From: Sporichthyaceae bacterium
GTDB lineage: Bacteria; Actinomycetota; Actinomycetes; JACCYY01
Length of the DNA: 6,232 nt
Assembly: GCA_013696235.1 (NCBI GenBank)
Contig: JACCYY010000146.1
Coordinates: 1-6,232 of the forward strand
Direction of reading: 5' to 3'
Shown here: positions 1 through 5,042 of the stretch, piece after piece
Position numbering within the stretch: the stretch's first letter is position 1
How the letters are laid out: the number at the start of each line of letters is the position of its first letter
Notes under the pieces: generated by a model
What the model saw: the letters and a program-made list of their open reading frames with translations, nothing else
What the model was told of the DNA's origin: nothing
Databases searched by the model: none
Made by a program: the position numbers and the translations under genes

Positions 1-218
1 TCGATGTCGTCGACGGGGAAGTTGAGGATCGTGAACGAGGCCGGCGTGTGGTCGTCACCCTTCGGGTAGACCAGCGTGTCCCGGTCACCGGCGATGTGCA
101 GGGTGAGCATGCCGTTCTCCTCGGACACCTCCAGGCCGAGCGTCTCGCCGTAGAACTCGCGGGCCCGGGGGATGTCGTCGACCGAGAACCCGCTGAACGC
201 CTTCGTGGTCTTGAACAC
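1..218 (-). CDS. VOC family (glyoxalase/bleomycin-resistance fold) protein, 3' end cut by window edge
   Basis: The 72 visible codons are the N-terminal part of a vicinal-oxygen-chelate protein. The opening ([20 protein letters not shown]) is the typical first strand and helix of the betaalpha-betabetabeta module: a strand, then the D-D-I-x-R-A-x-x-F-Y helix, then G-L-E at the next turn. The conserved F-Y-x-x-x-L-G-L segment is at residues 22-29. I chose the GTG at 218 because AGGAGG lies 4 nt upstream and the protein then begins where family members usually begin. VOC proteins are small cytoplasmic metalloenzymes or binding proteins, and this branch is often annotated only as 'VOC family protein' without a known substrate. 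The usual N-terminal metal-ligand position holds Ser or Phe, not His, so glyoxalase I activity should not be assumed. The gene diverges from the STAS gene. Confidence 0.85.
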   Translation of the reverse strand, partial: MFKTTKAFSGFSVDDIPRAREFYGETLGLEVSEENGMLTLHIAGDRDTLVYPKGDDHTPASFTILNFPVDDI

Positions 219-367
219 CGTTCCTCCTCGTGATCGCTCGGGACTTGCACCAACTTCACCGGGTAGACCGGCGTACGCACCCGGACTCATCGGTGCGGGG
301 TGCTGGACGCGATGAGTTTCGGACCCTCGACTGGTCATTCGTGGCAACGACCGGACCGGAGGGCGGC

Positions 368-637
368 GTGTCTGAGCATGGCGGGGCGATCGTCGTGGTC
401 GACGTCTCGACGTCGGCCAGGCCCGACCTGTCCACCGTCGACGTCCTGGCCCGGCTCCAGCTCACCGCCCGCCGCCACGGAAGCTCGATCCGGCTGCGGC
501 ACACCAGTCCCGCCCTACGTGGGCTGCTCGACCTCGCCGGGCTGACGGGGGTCCTGCTCGAGCACCAGCGGGAGGCCGAAGACCGGGAAGATGCTCGTGT
601 CGAGGAAGTACGTGATCGAGGTGATCCGACCGGCTGA
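368..637 (+). CDS. small STAS-domain protein (anti-sigma antagonist-like)
   Basis: This 89-residue protein has the STAS pattern: a hydrophobic strand A-I-V-V-V-D-V (7-13), the segment [14 protein letters not shown] (19-32), then helix and strand I-R-L-R-H (41-45) and L-L-D-L-A-G-L (53-59). STAS domains bind partner-switching anti-sigma kinases or act as lipid-transport or sulfate-transporter modules. The canonical D-S-S-G phosphorylation motif is absent; S-T-V-D stands in its place, so phospho-switching is doubtful. I prefer the GTG at 368 because GGAGGG lies 4 nt upstream. An in-frame GTG at 341 and an ATG at 230 give longer forms without good ribosome sites. The acidic and basic tail (residues 64-89, rich in E, D and R) follows the domain and is entirely antisense to the sigma factor gene. 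From memory, similar tails recur in actinobacterial STAS proteins. Function unknown beyond the fold. Confidence 0.75.
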   Translation: MSEHGGAIVVVDVSTSARPDLSTVDVLARLQLTARRHGSSIRLRHTSPALRGLLDLAGLTGVLLEHQREAEDREDARVEEVRDRGDPTG

Positions 638-1573
638 CACCTCCAGCACCTGGAGCCCGAATGCCTCGAGCCGGTCACCCGAGGTGCTGGGCTTGAACGC
701 GCCGAACGCTGGCAGCCCGCTGGCCGGGACCGGAACCAGGCGCGACCCCCGGCACCCGCTCCCCGGACCGAGGTGCCACCGACCGATGTCAACCGAGCCG
801 TGCAGCCACAGCGGGAACGGCGGCATGGACGCGACGGCTTCCTCGTGCAGCAGGGAGACCAGTGACTTGATGTCGTACCGCTCGAACGCTTCGACGTAGC
901 GGGCCAGGAGCGCCCGCTGGTCGTCGTCCATGGGATCCACCTGGGTCCCGGGTCGGTCGCTGGCGGCCATCGTGGCGCGAGCCCGCTGCAGCGCGCTGTT
1001 CACCGACGCGACCGTGGTCTCGAGGAGCTCGGCCACCTCGTCGGCCTTCCAGCGGAGCACCTCGCGCAAGATCAGTACGGCGCGCTGCCTGGCCGGCAGG
1101 TGCTGCAGCGCGGACACGAAGGCCAGCCGGATCGACTCGCGGGCGACGGCGACCTCGGCTGGATCGGAGCTCTCGGGGATGACCCGCCCGTCCGGGACCG
1201 GCTCGATCCAGCTGGCTCCGGGGAGCGGGACGCCCAAGGACTCCTGGACCGGCGGCGAGGCGGGTCCGAGGTCGATCGGCATCGCTCGGCGCTGACGTCC
1301 GGCCAGCATGTCGAGGCACACGTTCGTGGCGATGCGGTAGAGCCAGGTCCGCAACGACGACCGCCCGTCGAACCGGTCGATCGCCCGCCAGGCCCGCACC
1401 ATCGCATCCTGGACTGCGTCCTCCGCGTCGAACGTCGATCCGAGCATCCGGTAGCAGTAGCCGGTCAGCTCGCGGCGGTGCGACTCCAGGCGGGCGTCGA
1501 TCGGCTCACCGCCGTGCCCGGTGTCGCCCCCGGCAGTGCCCGAGCCGGTACGGCTCGCAGCGACGCTGGTCAT
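515..1573 (-). CDS. ECF sigma factor with C-terminal SnoaL-like domain (SigG-like, TIGR02960 type)
   Basis: This 352-residue protein directs RNA polymerase to a stress or accessory regulon. Sigma-2 spans about 31-96: R-R-E-L-T-G-Y-C-Y-R-M-L-G-S, then the E-D-A-V-Q-D-A-M-V-R-A-W core-binding helix and the R-S-S-L-R-T-W-L-Y-R-I-A-T-N-V-C-L-D -10-binding segment. After a proline-rich linker (100-140), sigma-4 lies at about 148-202, with L-P-A-R-Q-R-A-V-L-I-L-R-E-V and the helix-turn-helix E-V-A-E-L-L-E-T-T-V-A-S-V-N-S-A-L-Q-R-A-R-A. Residues 215-335 form a SnoaL/NTF2-like domain ending F-P-V-F-G-L-P. No anti-sigma gene adjoins it; in this class the C-terminal domain is thought to modulate activity. 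I chose the ATG at 1573 (AAGGAG 12 nt upstream, rather far); the reading frame stays open to 1621. The gene is convergent with and overlaps the STAS gene, and is divergent from carbonic anhydrase. Confidence 0.92.
   Translation of the reverse strand: MTSVAASRTGSGTAGGDTGHGGEPIDARLESHRRELTGYCYRMLGSTFDAEDAVQDAMVRAWRAIDRFDGRSSLRTWLYRIATNVCLDMLAGRQRRAMPIDLGPASPPVQESLGVPLPGASWIEPVPDGRVIPESSDPAEVAVARESIRLAFVSALQHLPARQRAVLILREVLRWKADEVAELLETTVASVNSALQRARATMAASDRPGTQVDPMDDDQRALLARYVEAFERYDIKSLVSLLHEEAVASMPPFPLWLHGSVDIGRWHLGPGSGCRGSRLVPVPASGLPAFGAFKPSTSGDRLEAFGLQVLEVSAGRITSITYFLDTSIFPVFGLPLVLEQDPRQPGEVEQPT
1541..1557. repeat. 7-bp perfect inverted repeat; copy A of a 13-bp direct repeat
   Basis: CGAGCCG-gta-CGGCTCG is a perfect dyad. 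Its first 13 bases (CGAGCCGGTACGG) recur exactly at 1673-1685. This copy lies inside codons 6-11 of the sigma factor gene if the ATG at 1573 is the start. It could be an operator for the divergent sigma/carbonic anhydrase region or a GC-rich coincidence; nothing in the sequence decides. Confidence 0.35.
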
Positions 1574-1672
1574 CTCGAGGTCACGCTCCTTGCAGGGTCG
1601 TCCGCACCGGCTCTTTCGCACGAGCCTACGGCGGGTGCCGGACAGCGGATCGGGGCGGCGTCGGCCAGTTCA

Positions 1673-1685
1673 CGAGCCGGTACGG
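1673..1685. repeat. copy B of the 13-bp repeat CGAGCCGGTACGG, upstream of carbonic anhydrase
   Basis: This is an exact match to 1541-1553, located 56 bp before the carbonic anhydrase start. The dyad is imperfect here (GAGCCG-gta-CGGAGC). A shortened relative (CGAGCC-TACGG, lacking two bases) lies at 1621-1631. Three related sites in 145 bp of a divergent promoter region suggest a regulator-binding element. Confidence 0.35.
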
Positions 1686-1740
1686 AGCAGACACCCGGCC
1701 GTTCACCAACGCAAGAGATCGGCGCCCCAAGGTCGACCGC

Positions 1741-2241
1741 GTGGGTCAGGACGACGAGTTCGCCGACGTGCTCGCGGCGAACGCCGACTACGTGTCCGGC
1801 TTCCGGCTGGCCGGGCTCGAACCGCGGGCGGCGAGAGGTCTCGCGGTGCTCACCTGCATGGACTCACGGATCGAGCCCCTCGCCATGCTCGGTCTGGCCC
1901 CAGGGGACGCGAAGATCTTGCGGAACGCTGGTGCACGCGTGACCGACGACGTGCTCCGTACGGTCGTGCTGGCGCGCTACCTGCTCGGCGTTGACCGGCT
2001 CATGGTCGTCGCCCACACGGGTTGCCGCATGGCCGACCGCACCGAGCAGGAGGTGCACGAGGCGGTCGAGGCCGCCGGTGGACCGGACGCCCGGCACATC
2101 CCGTTCCTGGTGGCGAGCGACCAGCTCGAGGCCCTGCGGGCGGACGTCGAGCGCGCGCGGTCATGGCACTACCTCGACGGGACCGCTGTGCGCGGGTTCC
2201 GCTACGACGTCGACACCGGCCGCCTCTCGCGAGCGTGTTGA
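1741..2241 (+). CDS. beta-class carbonic anhydrase (Rv1284/CanA-like)
   Basis: This 166-residue zinc enzyme is predicted to interconvert CO2 and bicarbonate in the cytoplasm. The beta-class active site is complete: C39-M-D41-S-R43 gives the first zinc cysteine and the Asp/Arg catalytic dyad, R61-N-A-G-A-R-V-T-D-D is the conserved loop, and H92-T-G-C95 supplies the other two ligands. The C-terminal V-R-G-F-x-Y-D-V-x-T-G-x-L (150-162) matches the ending of the short Rv1284-type enzymes, which are about 160-165 residues long. Arg96 follows the last ligand where many relatives have Gly. The start is a GTG at 1741 with a weak AAGG 8 nt upstream; the next in-frame start would remove part of the N-terminal helix. 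It is monocistronic, diverges from the sigma factor gene and converges on the tetR/GNAT remnant. Confidence 0.92.
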   Translation: MGQDDEFADVLAANADYVSGFRLAGLEPRAARGLAVLTCMDSRIEPLAMLGLAPGDAKILRNAGARVTDDVLRTVVLARYLLGVDRLMVVAHTGCRMADRTEQEVHEAVEAAGGPDARHIPFLVASDQLEALRADVERARSWHYLDGTAVRGFRYDVDTGRLSRAC

Positions 2242-2272
2242 CGACGCCTCGAACCCATGCCGCAACTCACCT

Positions 2273-2288
2273 CGAGCGGGCTCGCTCG
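2273..2288. terminator. possible hairpin between convergent genes
   Basis: CGAGCG-ggct-CGCTCG is a perfect 6-bp stem with a 4-nt loop, 31 nt after the carbonic anhydrase stop and at the point where the GNAT remnant loses homology. There is no T-tract on either strand, so it would be a tract-less actinobacterial-type terminator at best. Confidence 0.3.
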
Positions 2289-2432
2289 CGACCGCTTCCT
2301 CGCGCGACTGGATGACCTGCCCACTGCCGAGCCAGCGGACCACCTCGTCACGCCGCAGGATGTCGAAGACGCGGTCCGCGCGTCGTCGTCGGTTCACCGC
2401 CGGACCACGGTGCGCTCGGTCTCGAAGATCAT
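2287..2432 (-). pseudogene. GNAT-family N-acetyltransferase remnant (N-terminal fragment, stop plus frameshift)
   Basis: The minus strand starts M-I-F-E-T-E-R-T-V-V-R-R from the ATG at 2432, then meets TGA. Read past that stop the frame gives T-D-D-D-A, and after a net one-base shift it gives D-R-V-F-D-I-L-R-R-D-E-V-V-R-W-L-G, ending S-R-E-E-A-V-A near 2287. Joined, this is the familiar start of a GNAT acetyltransferase: 'ETERLVLRRFT-DDDADRVFDI', then the 'R-W-L-G' helix and 'SREEAVA'. The acetyl-CoA-binding C-terminal half is absent, and beyond 2287 the frame runs unrelated sequence into the carbonic anhydrase gene. The ATG is 2 nt after the TetR stop and uses GAGGTG, which lies within the end of tetR, so the intact gene was probably translationally coupled to tetR. 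A functional short peptide (12 codons, or a GTG-started ORF from 2397) is possible but less likely. Confidence 0.7.
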
Positions 2433-2434
2433 GT

Positions 2435-3175
2435 TCACCTCGCTTCCGCCTCAGGTCCGCTCAGGCGCGGGGGCGGCTCCACGCCGCCAGTGATCTGCAC
2501 CCCTCCGCTGAGCGTGAGCGCGGCAGCCGAGAGGCTGCCGGCGAGCTCGACGACGTCGCGCTGCTCGACGTGCAGCCAGTGGCGTACCTGCTCGGCGGCG
2601 AGGCCGGCAAGGAGCAGAGCCGCGCAGAGGTCTGGTTCGGCGGCCCCGGCCTCGCGAAGGAGGTAGCCGCAGTGCTGGCGCCAGAACGCGTAAGCGCCCG
2701 TCCGCAGCCGAGCGCCGGGTGAGCTCGTCTCCGACATGAGGACCAGGTCGAGCTGGGTGACGACCAGATCGAGGTATGCCGTGACGAACGCCGCGAGCCG
2801 CGCAGGCGGTGGGGCGCCCGGGCCGAGTGGCGGCGCGCCTCGGATCAAGCGCTCCTGCAGCTCGCGCTCCCGTTCGTCGAGCAGCGCGACAGCGAGGCCA
2901 CCCTTGTCGCCGAAGCGCCGGTACAGCGTTCCTTTGCCGACGCCGGCCTCGGCGGCGATCTCATCCATGGTCACGCCGGCCACCCCGCGCTCGGCGAACA
3001 GTCGCTCCGCGGCGGCCAGCACGCGCAGCCGGTTGCGGGCAGCGTCCGCGCGCTCCCGGACCACGCCGACATCGAGGACCGACAGCTGGGACAGGCCCTG
3101 CGGGCCGGGAGCCGTCTCCCGACCGTTCGCTCCCGTTGACGAACCGGACTGCGGTCCGCTAACGTCAGGATCCAT
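2435..3175 (-). CDS. TetR/AcrR-family transcriptional repressor
   Basis: This 246-residue regulator has an N-terminal DNA-binding domain at about 43-100: A-D-A-A-R-N-R-L-R-V-L-A-A-A-E-R-L-F-A-E-R-G, then the helix-turn-helix V-T-M-D-E-I-A-A-E-A-G-V-G-K-G-T-L-Y-R-R-F-G-D-K-G-G-L. The remaining two-thirds is the variable, mostly helical ligand-binding and dimerisation domain. The ATG at 3175 has no Shine-Dalgarno sequence, but a -10-like TACAGT ends 7 nt before it, which fits a leaderless transcript. An in-frame GTG just before V-R-E-R-A-D (codon 38) is the alternative and would give a more usual N-terminus. The gene diverges from the azoreductase, and two copies of one dyad occupy the shared promoter region, so it most likely represses both genes and is released by a quinone-, azo- or electrophile-type ligand. 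The ligand is not deducible. Confidence 0.9.
   Translation of the reverse strand: MDPDVSGPQSGSSTGANGRETAPGPQGLSQLSVLDVGVVRERADAARNRLRVLAAAERLFAERGVAGVTMDEIAAEAGVGKGTLYRRFGDKGGLAVALLDERERELQERLIRGAPPLGPGAPPPARLAAFVTAYLDLVVTQLDLVLMSETSSPGARLRTGAYAFWRQHCGYLLREAGAAEPDLCAALLLAGLAAEQVRHWLHVEQRDVVELAGSLSAAALTLSGGVQITGGVEPPPRLSGPEAEAR
3136..3165 (+). promoter_or_regulatory. candidate promoter of the azoreductase gene
   Basis: TTGACG (3136-3141), an 18-bp spacer and TAACGT (3160-3165) form a plausible sigma-A-type promoter, with transcription starting near 3172. The spacer is filled almost exactly by operator 1, a classic position for repression. The implied leader of about 70 nt carries operator 2 and ends in AAGGGAG, 6 nt before the GTG at 3245. 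Confidence 0.55.
3142..3161. promoter_or_regulatory. operator 1 (imperfect dyad) for the adjacent TetR regulator
   Basis: AACCGGACT-gc-GGTCCGCTA contains the core CGGAC/GTCCG of operator 2, with mismatches in the outer arms. Its centre is 35 bp from that of operator 2. It fills the spacer of the azoreductase promoter and, if tetR starts at 3175, also covers tetR codons 5-12. Confidence 0.65.
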
Positions 3176-3176
3176 G

Positions 3177-3196
3177 AATCGGACTGTAGTCCGATT
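3177..3196. promoter_or_regulatory. operator 2 (perfect 9-bp dyad) for the adjacent TetR regulator
   Basis: AATCGGACT-gt-AGTCCGATT is a perfect 20-bp palindrome with a 2-bp centre. It covers the predicted -10 box of tetR (TACAGT on the minus strand, 3188-3183) and ends just before the tetR ATG. Binding here would give autorepression and could also block elongation into the azoreductase gene. Confidence 0.8.
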
Positions 3197-3211
3197 GGTC
3201 GGCGTTCGGAA
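3183..3211 (-). promoter_or_regulatory. candidate leaderless promoter of tetR
   Basis: On the minus strand TTCCGA (3211-3206), a 17-bp spacer and TACAGT (3188-3183) are followed 7 nt later by the ATG at 3175. With no ribosome site present, transcription would start at or next to the A of the ATG. The -35 match is modest. Confidence 0.45.
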
Positions 3212-3244
3212 GCCGGCTGACTCGCCCCACGAAGGGAGCACGTC

Positions 3245-3871
3245 GTGACCCGGCTGCTGCATGTCTCGTCCTCACCGCGCGGCGCTGCCTCGGAGTCGCT
3301 GGCGATCGCCGGCGTGTTCCTCGACAGCTATCGGCAGACCCACCCGGACGCCGAGATCGACACGTTCGACCTGTGGGACGGCTCGCTGCCCGCGTTCGGG
3401 CCGGCCGCAGCCGGCGCGAAGATGGCGGTCTTCGCCGGAGCCACTCCGGCTGGTCCGCAAGCCTCCGCCTGGCAGGAGGCGCAAGGGACGTTCCGCCGGT
3501 TCGCCGCTGCCGACGAGTACCTGTTCAGCGTGCCGATGTGGAACGCGAGCGTTCCGTACATCCTCAAGCAGTTCATCGACGTCGTCTCCCAGCCGGGCAT
3601 GGTGTTCGGCTTCGACGCCGAGCGCGGCTACACGGGCCTCTTGACCGGGCGGAAGGCCGCCGTCGTGTACACGGGCGCCGTGTGGGGCGCCGATCGCGGG
3701 CCGGCATTCGGGCGCGACTTTCAGCAGCCCTACTTCGACGACTGGCTGCGCTGGGCCGGCGTCACCGACATCACGACGATCCGGTTCCAGCCCAACCTGG
3801 TGACCGCCGACGCTGCCGCCGAGCGTGAGATCGTCCACACCCGCGCCCGAGACGCCGGCAAGGCCTTCTAG
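3245..3871 (+). CDS. FMN-dependent NADH-azoreductase / NAD(P)H-quinone oxidoreductase family protein (AzoR-like)
   Basis: This 208-residue protein has the flavodoxin-2 fold used by AzoR and related FMN enzymes, which reduce quinones by two electrons and also cleave azo bonds. The phosphate-binding opening is L-L-H-V-S-S-S-P-R-G (4-13) followed by S16-E-S-L-A. The isoalloxazine loop is P97-M-W-N-A-S-V-P-Y-I-L-K-Q-F-I-D (97-112), typical of AzoR. A second cofactor-contacting stretch is V-V-Y-T-G-A-V-W-G (140-148), and the family segment F-D-D-W-L-R-W-A-G-V is at 164-173. The length is normal for the family. AAGGGAG 6 nt upstream supports the GTG start. Divergence from tetR with operators over its promoter suggests induction by the compound it detoxifies. 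The TAG stop overlaps the stop of the small gene on the other strand. The true substrate is unknown. Confidence 0.9.
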   Translation: MTRLLHVSSSPRGAASESLAIAGVFLDSYRQTHPDAEIDTFDLWDGSLPAFGPAAAGAKMAVFAGATPAGPQASAWQEAQGTFRRFAAADEYLFSVPMWNASVPYILKQFIDVVSQPGMVFGFDAERGYTGLLTGRKAAVVYTGAVWGADRGPAFGRDFQQPYFDDWLRWAGVTDITTIRFQPNLVTADAAAEREIVHTRARDAGKAF

Positions 3872-4038
3872 CTCCGATGACCGACCGGCGCCACCCACCT
3901 GAACGTGCTCAGCACCGGCCGCTTGCACCAGCAGGACTCCGTGCAGTCGCAGCGCACCGCACCCATGCCCTCCACGAACCGGCCGATGACGGCGAACAGC
4001 AGGTAGGCGAACGCGAGACCGAGCACCAACCGGCGCAT
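3868..4038 (-). CDS. small membrane-anchored four-cysteine protein (CxCxxxCxC), unknown function
   Basis: This 56-residue ORF has a strong internal logic. Residues 4-19 (L-V-L-G-L-A-F-A-Y-L-L-F-A-V-I-G) form one hydrophobic helix after M-R-R. A short polar stretch follows, then C30-D-C32-T-E-S-C36-W-C38-K-R-P, and an aromatic end F-R-W-V-A-P-V-G-H-R-S. By the positive-inside rule the N-terminus should be cytoplasmic and the Cys motif outside, if it is not an uncleaved signal. From memory, short actinobacterial hypotheticals with a similar C-x-C-x3-C-W-C-x-R-P and F-R-W-x-x-P-x-G-H-R-S ending exist. The four cysteines could bind metal or form disulfides. The start is the ATG at 4038; it lacks a ribosome site but has a leaderless-type promoter. 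Its TAG stop shares the CTAG at 3868-3871 with the azoreductase stop. Confidence 0.7.
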   Translation of the reverse strand: MRRLVLGLAFAYLLFAVIGRFVEGMGAVRCDCTESCWCKRPVLSTFRWVAPVGHRS

Positions 4039-4044
4039 GCACCG

Positions 4045-4073
4045 AGCATGGACGCCATCATCGGCTCGGTCAA
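4045..4073 (-). promoter_or_regulatory. candidate leaderless promoter of the small Cys-motif gene
   Basis: On the minus strand TTGACC (4073-4068), a 17-bp spacer and CATGCT (4050-4045) are followed 6 nt later by the ATG at 4038. No Shine-Dalgarno sequence precedes the ATG, so this arrangement explains how it could be translated. The -10 match is partial. Confidence 0.4.
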
Positions 4074-4130
4074 CGGCGCGGTAGGACGCGGCTCTGGTCG
4101 CGACCGCGACCGCTCGGCCAGGATGGACCC

Positions 4131-4481
4131 GTGGCCTCCTACTCCCTCAACAAGCGCGCGGTCGCCCGGGCCAAAAGGCTCATCGACGGGCACCAGTACG
4201 TGCTCGACAGCGTCTGGAGCGACGCCCAACCGAGCGCCGCGGACGAGAACGCGTACTTGGAGTCGAGATCGTGGGACGAGTACGCCGAGTGGCACCTCGG
4301 GCTCACCGAGGGCGCGACAGACGAGACCAAGGCGAGGTACGGCTTCGTCTACGGCGACTTCCGGCGGGTCCACCGGATGGGTCTGATCGCCTGCCAGTTC
4401 CGCGCCGCGGAGTGGCGGCACAAGGAGATCGAGCTGGCCGCCCACACGCTCCTGCAGCACCTCGACGACATCAGGGCCTGA
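4131..4481 (+). CDS. conserved hypothetical protein, 116 aa, unknown function
   Basis: I recognise this as a member of a widespread unnamed bacterial family but know no function for it. The sequence is soluble, charged and mostly helical, with no signal or membrane segment. Distinctive stretches are L-N-K-R-A-V-A-R-A-K-R-L-I-D (6-19), Q-Y-V-L-D-S-x-W (22-29), W-D-E-Y-A-E-W-H-L-G-L-T-E-G-A (48-62), F-V-Y-G-D-F-R-R-V-H-R (72-82), and A-A-E-W-R-H-K-E-I-E-L-A-A-H (92-105). From memory these same stretches are nearly invariant in relatives, with Trp, His, Asp and Arg that could be catalytic or structural. The start is a GTG at 4131 with AGGA 7 nt upstream, placing M-A-S-Y-S-L-N-K as the natural N-terminus. 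It diverges from the small Cys-motif gene and converges on the DUF417 gene, so it appears monocistronic. Confidence 0.8.
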   Translation: MASYSLNKRAVARAKRLIDGHQYVLDSVWSDAQPSAADENAYLESRSWDEYAEWHLGLTEGATDETKARYGFVYGDFRRVHRMGLIACQFRAAEWRHKEIELAAHTLLQHLDDIRA

Positions 4482-4497
4482 TCGCCGAGTGCGGCGA
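4482..4497. terminator. possible bidirectional hairpin terminator
   Basis: TCGCCG-agtg-CGGCGA is a perfect 6-bp GC-rich stem with a 4-nt loop, in the 27-bp gap between two convergent genes directly after the stop of the 116-aa gene. There is no T-tract, but position and symmetry suit termination from both sides. Confidence 0.4.
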
Positions 4498-4508
4498 GCC
4501 GGACCTGT

Positions 4509-5024
4509 CTAACGCGTGCTTGCCTGAACCTGCCCGGCACCCACACTGCGTCGCGCGCGTACGGCCGCGAGCGATTCACCGAGCAGCCAGACCGCGACGG
4601 CCAAGAGCACGAGGTCCTTGGCCAGGAACTGGCCGGGCATCGGCGACAGCTGCGGGAACCCGTCCGCGGTGTACACACCAGGGGTCGTGAGGAGGAACGA
4701 CAACGTCACGGCGAAGAGCACGACCGCGAACGCGCTGCCGAGCGCGGAAAGCAGCGGCTGGACCGGACGCAGCGCGATCGCGACACCGGCCAGGATCTCG
4801 GCGATCCCGAGCAGCAGGGCGAACGTCTCGACCGAGAAGATGTCCAGCAGCCACGACAGGAGCGGGCTCTCCATGGCCAGCGGCGCGATCGCCTCCGCCT
4901 CGTACGAGGCGAACTTCAGCGCGCCGACCCAGATCAGCACGATCACGAGCGAGTAGCGGACGAACTCCGCACCGAAGCGGGCCAGTCCGGTGTCGGCGTG
5001 GGCTCGGGGCCCATCTGCGGTCAT
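4509..5024 (-). CDS. DUF417 (YkgB/RclC-like) integral membrane protein
   Basis: This 171-residue protein has four predicted membrane helices at about 21-40 (V-R-Y-S-L-V-I-V-L-I-W-V-G-A-L-K-F), 64-85, 92-112 and 132-150. The signature stretches of DUF417 are present: I-W-V-G-A-L-K-F-A-S-Y-E-A-E-A-I-A-P-L (31-49), the E-I-L-A-G turn (76-80), L-S-F-L-L-T-T-P-G (108-116) and F-L-A-K-D-L-V-L-L (133-141). E. coli RclC (YkgB), a member of this family, belongs to the reactive-chlorine-inducible rcl operon; its biochemical role is unknown. No rclA or rclB neighbour is seen here, so a role in oxidant stress is only an inference. The ATG at 5024 has AGGAG 9 nt upstream. A 93-bp gap separates it from the MTHFR-like gene on the same strand, so it may have its own promoter or be read through. 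Confidence 0.85.
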   Translation of the reverse strand: MTADGPRAHADTGLARFGAEFVRYSLVIVLIWVGALKFASYEAEAIAPLAMESPLLSWLLDIFSVETFALLLGIAEILAGVAIALRPVQPLLSALGSAFAVVLFAVTLSFLLTTPGVYTADGFPQLSPMPGQFLAKDLVLLAVAVWLLGESLAAVRARRSVGAGQVQASTR

Positions 5025-5042
5025 GGGTGCACTCTCCTAGCG

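Noticed and set aside
259..284. CCGGGT...ACCCGG inverted repeat in the VOC/STAS divergent region
   Set aside because: Six-base arms 14 nt apart are expected by chance at this GC content, and no promoter boxes frame them convincingly.
256..792. 178-codon minus-strand ORF overlapping the end of the sigma gene
   Set aside because: It is rich in R, S and P without motifs and is an out-of-frame shadow of the sigma factor, whose own frame matches its family to the end.
1100..1942. Long plus-strand ORF across the sigma N-terminus and the carbonic anhydrase start
   Set aside because: It is antisense to the sigma gene and out of frame with carbonic anhydrase, has low-complexity GC-rich composition, and matches no family.
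2257..2493. 78-codon plus-strand ORF downstream of carbonic anhydrase
   Set aside because: It is antisense to the GNAT remnant and the tetR 3' end and has no family resemblance; the minus-strand reading explains the sequence better.
3272..4042. 256-codon minus-strand ORF antisense to the azoreductase
   Set aside because: It has a V/G/H-rich shadow composition with no domain; the real minus-strand gene in its 5' part is the 56-codon ORF in another frame.
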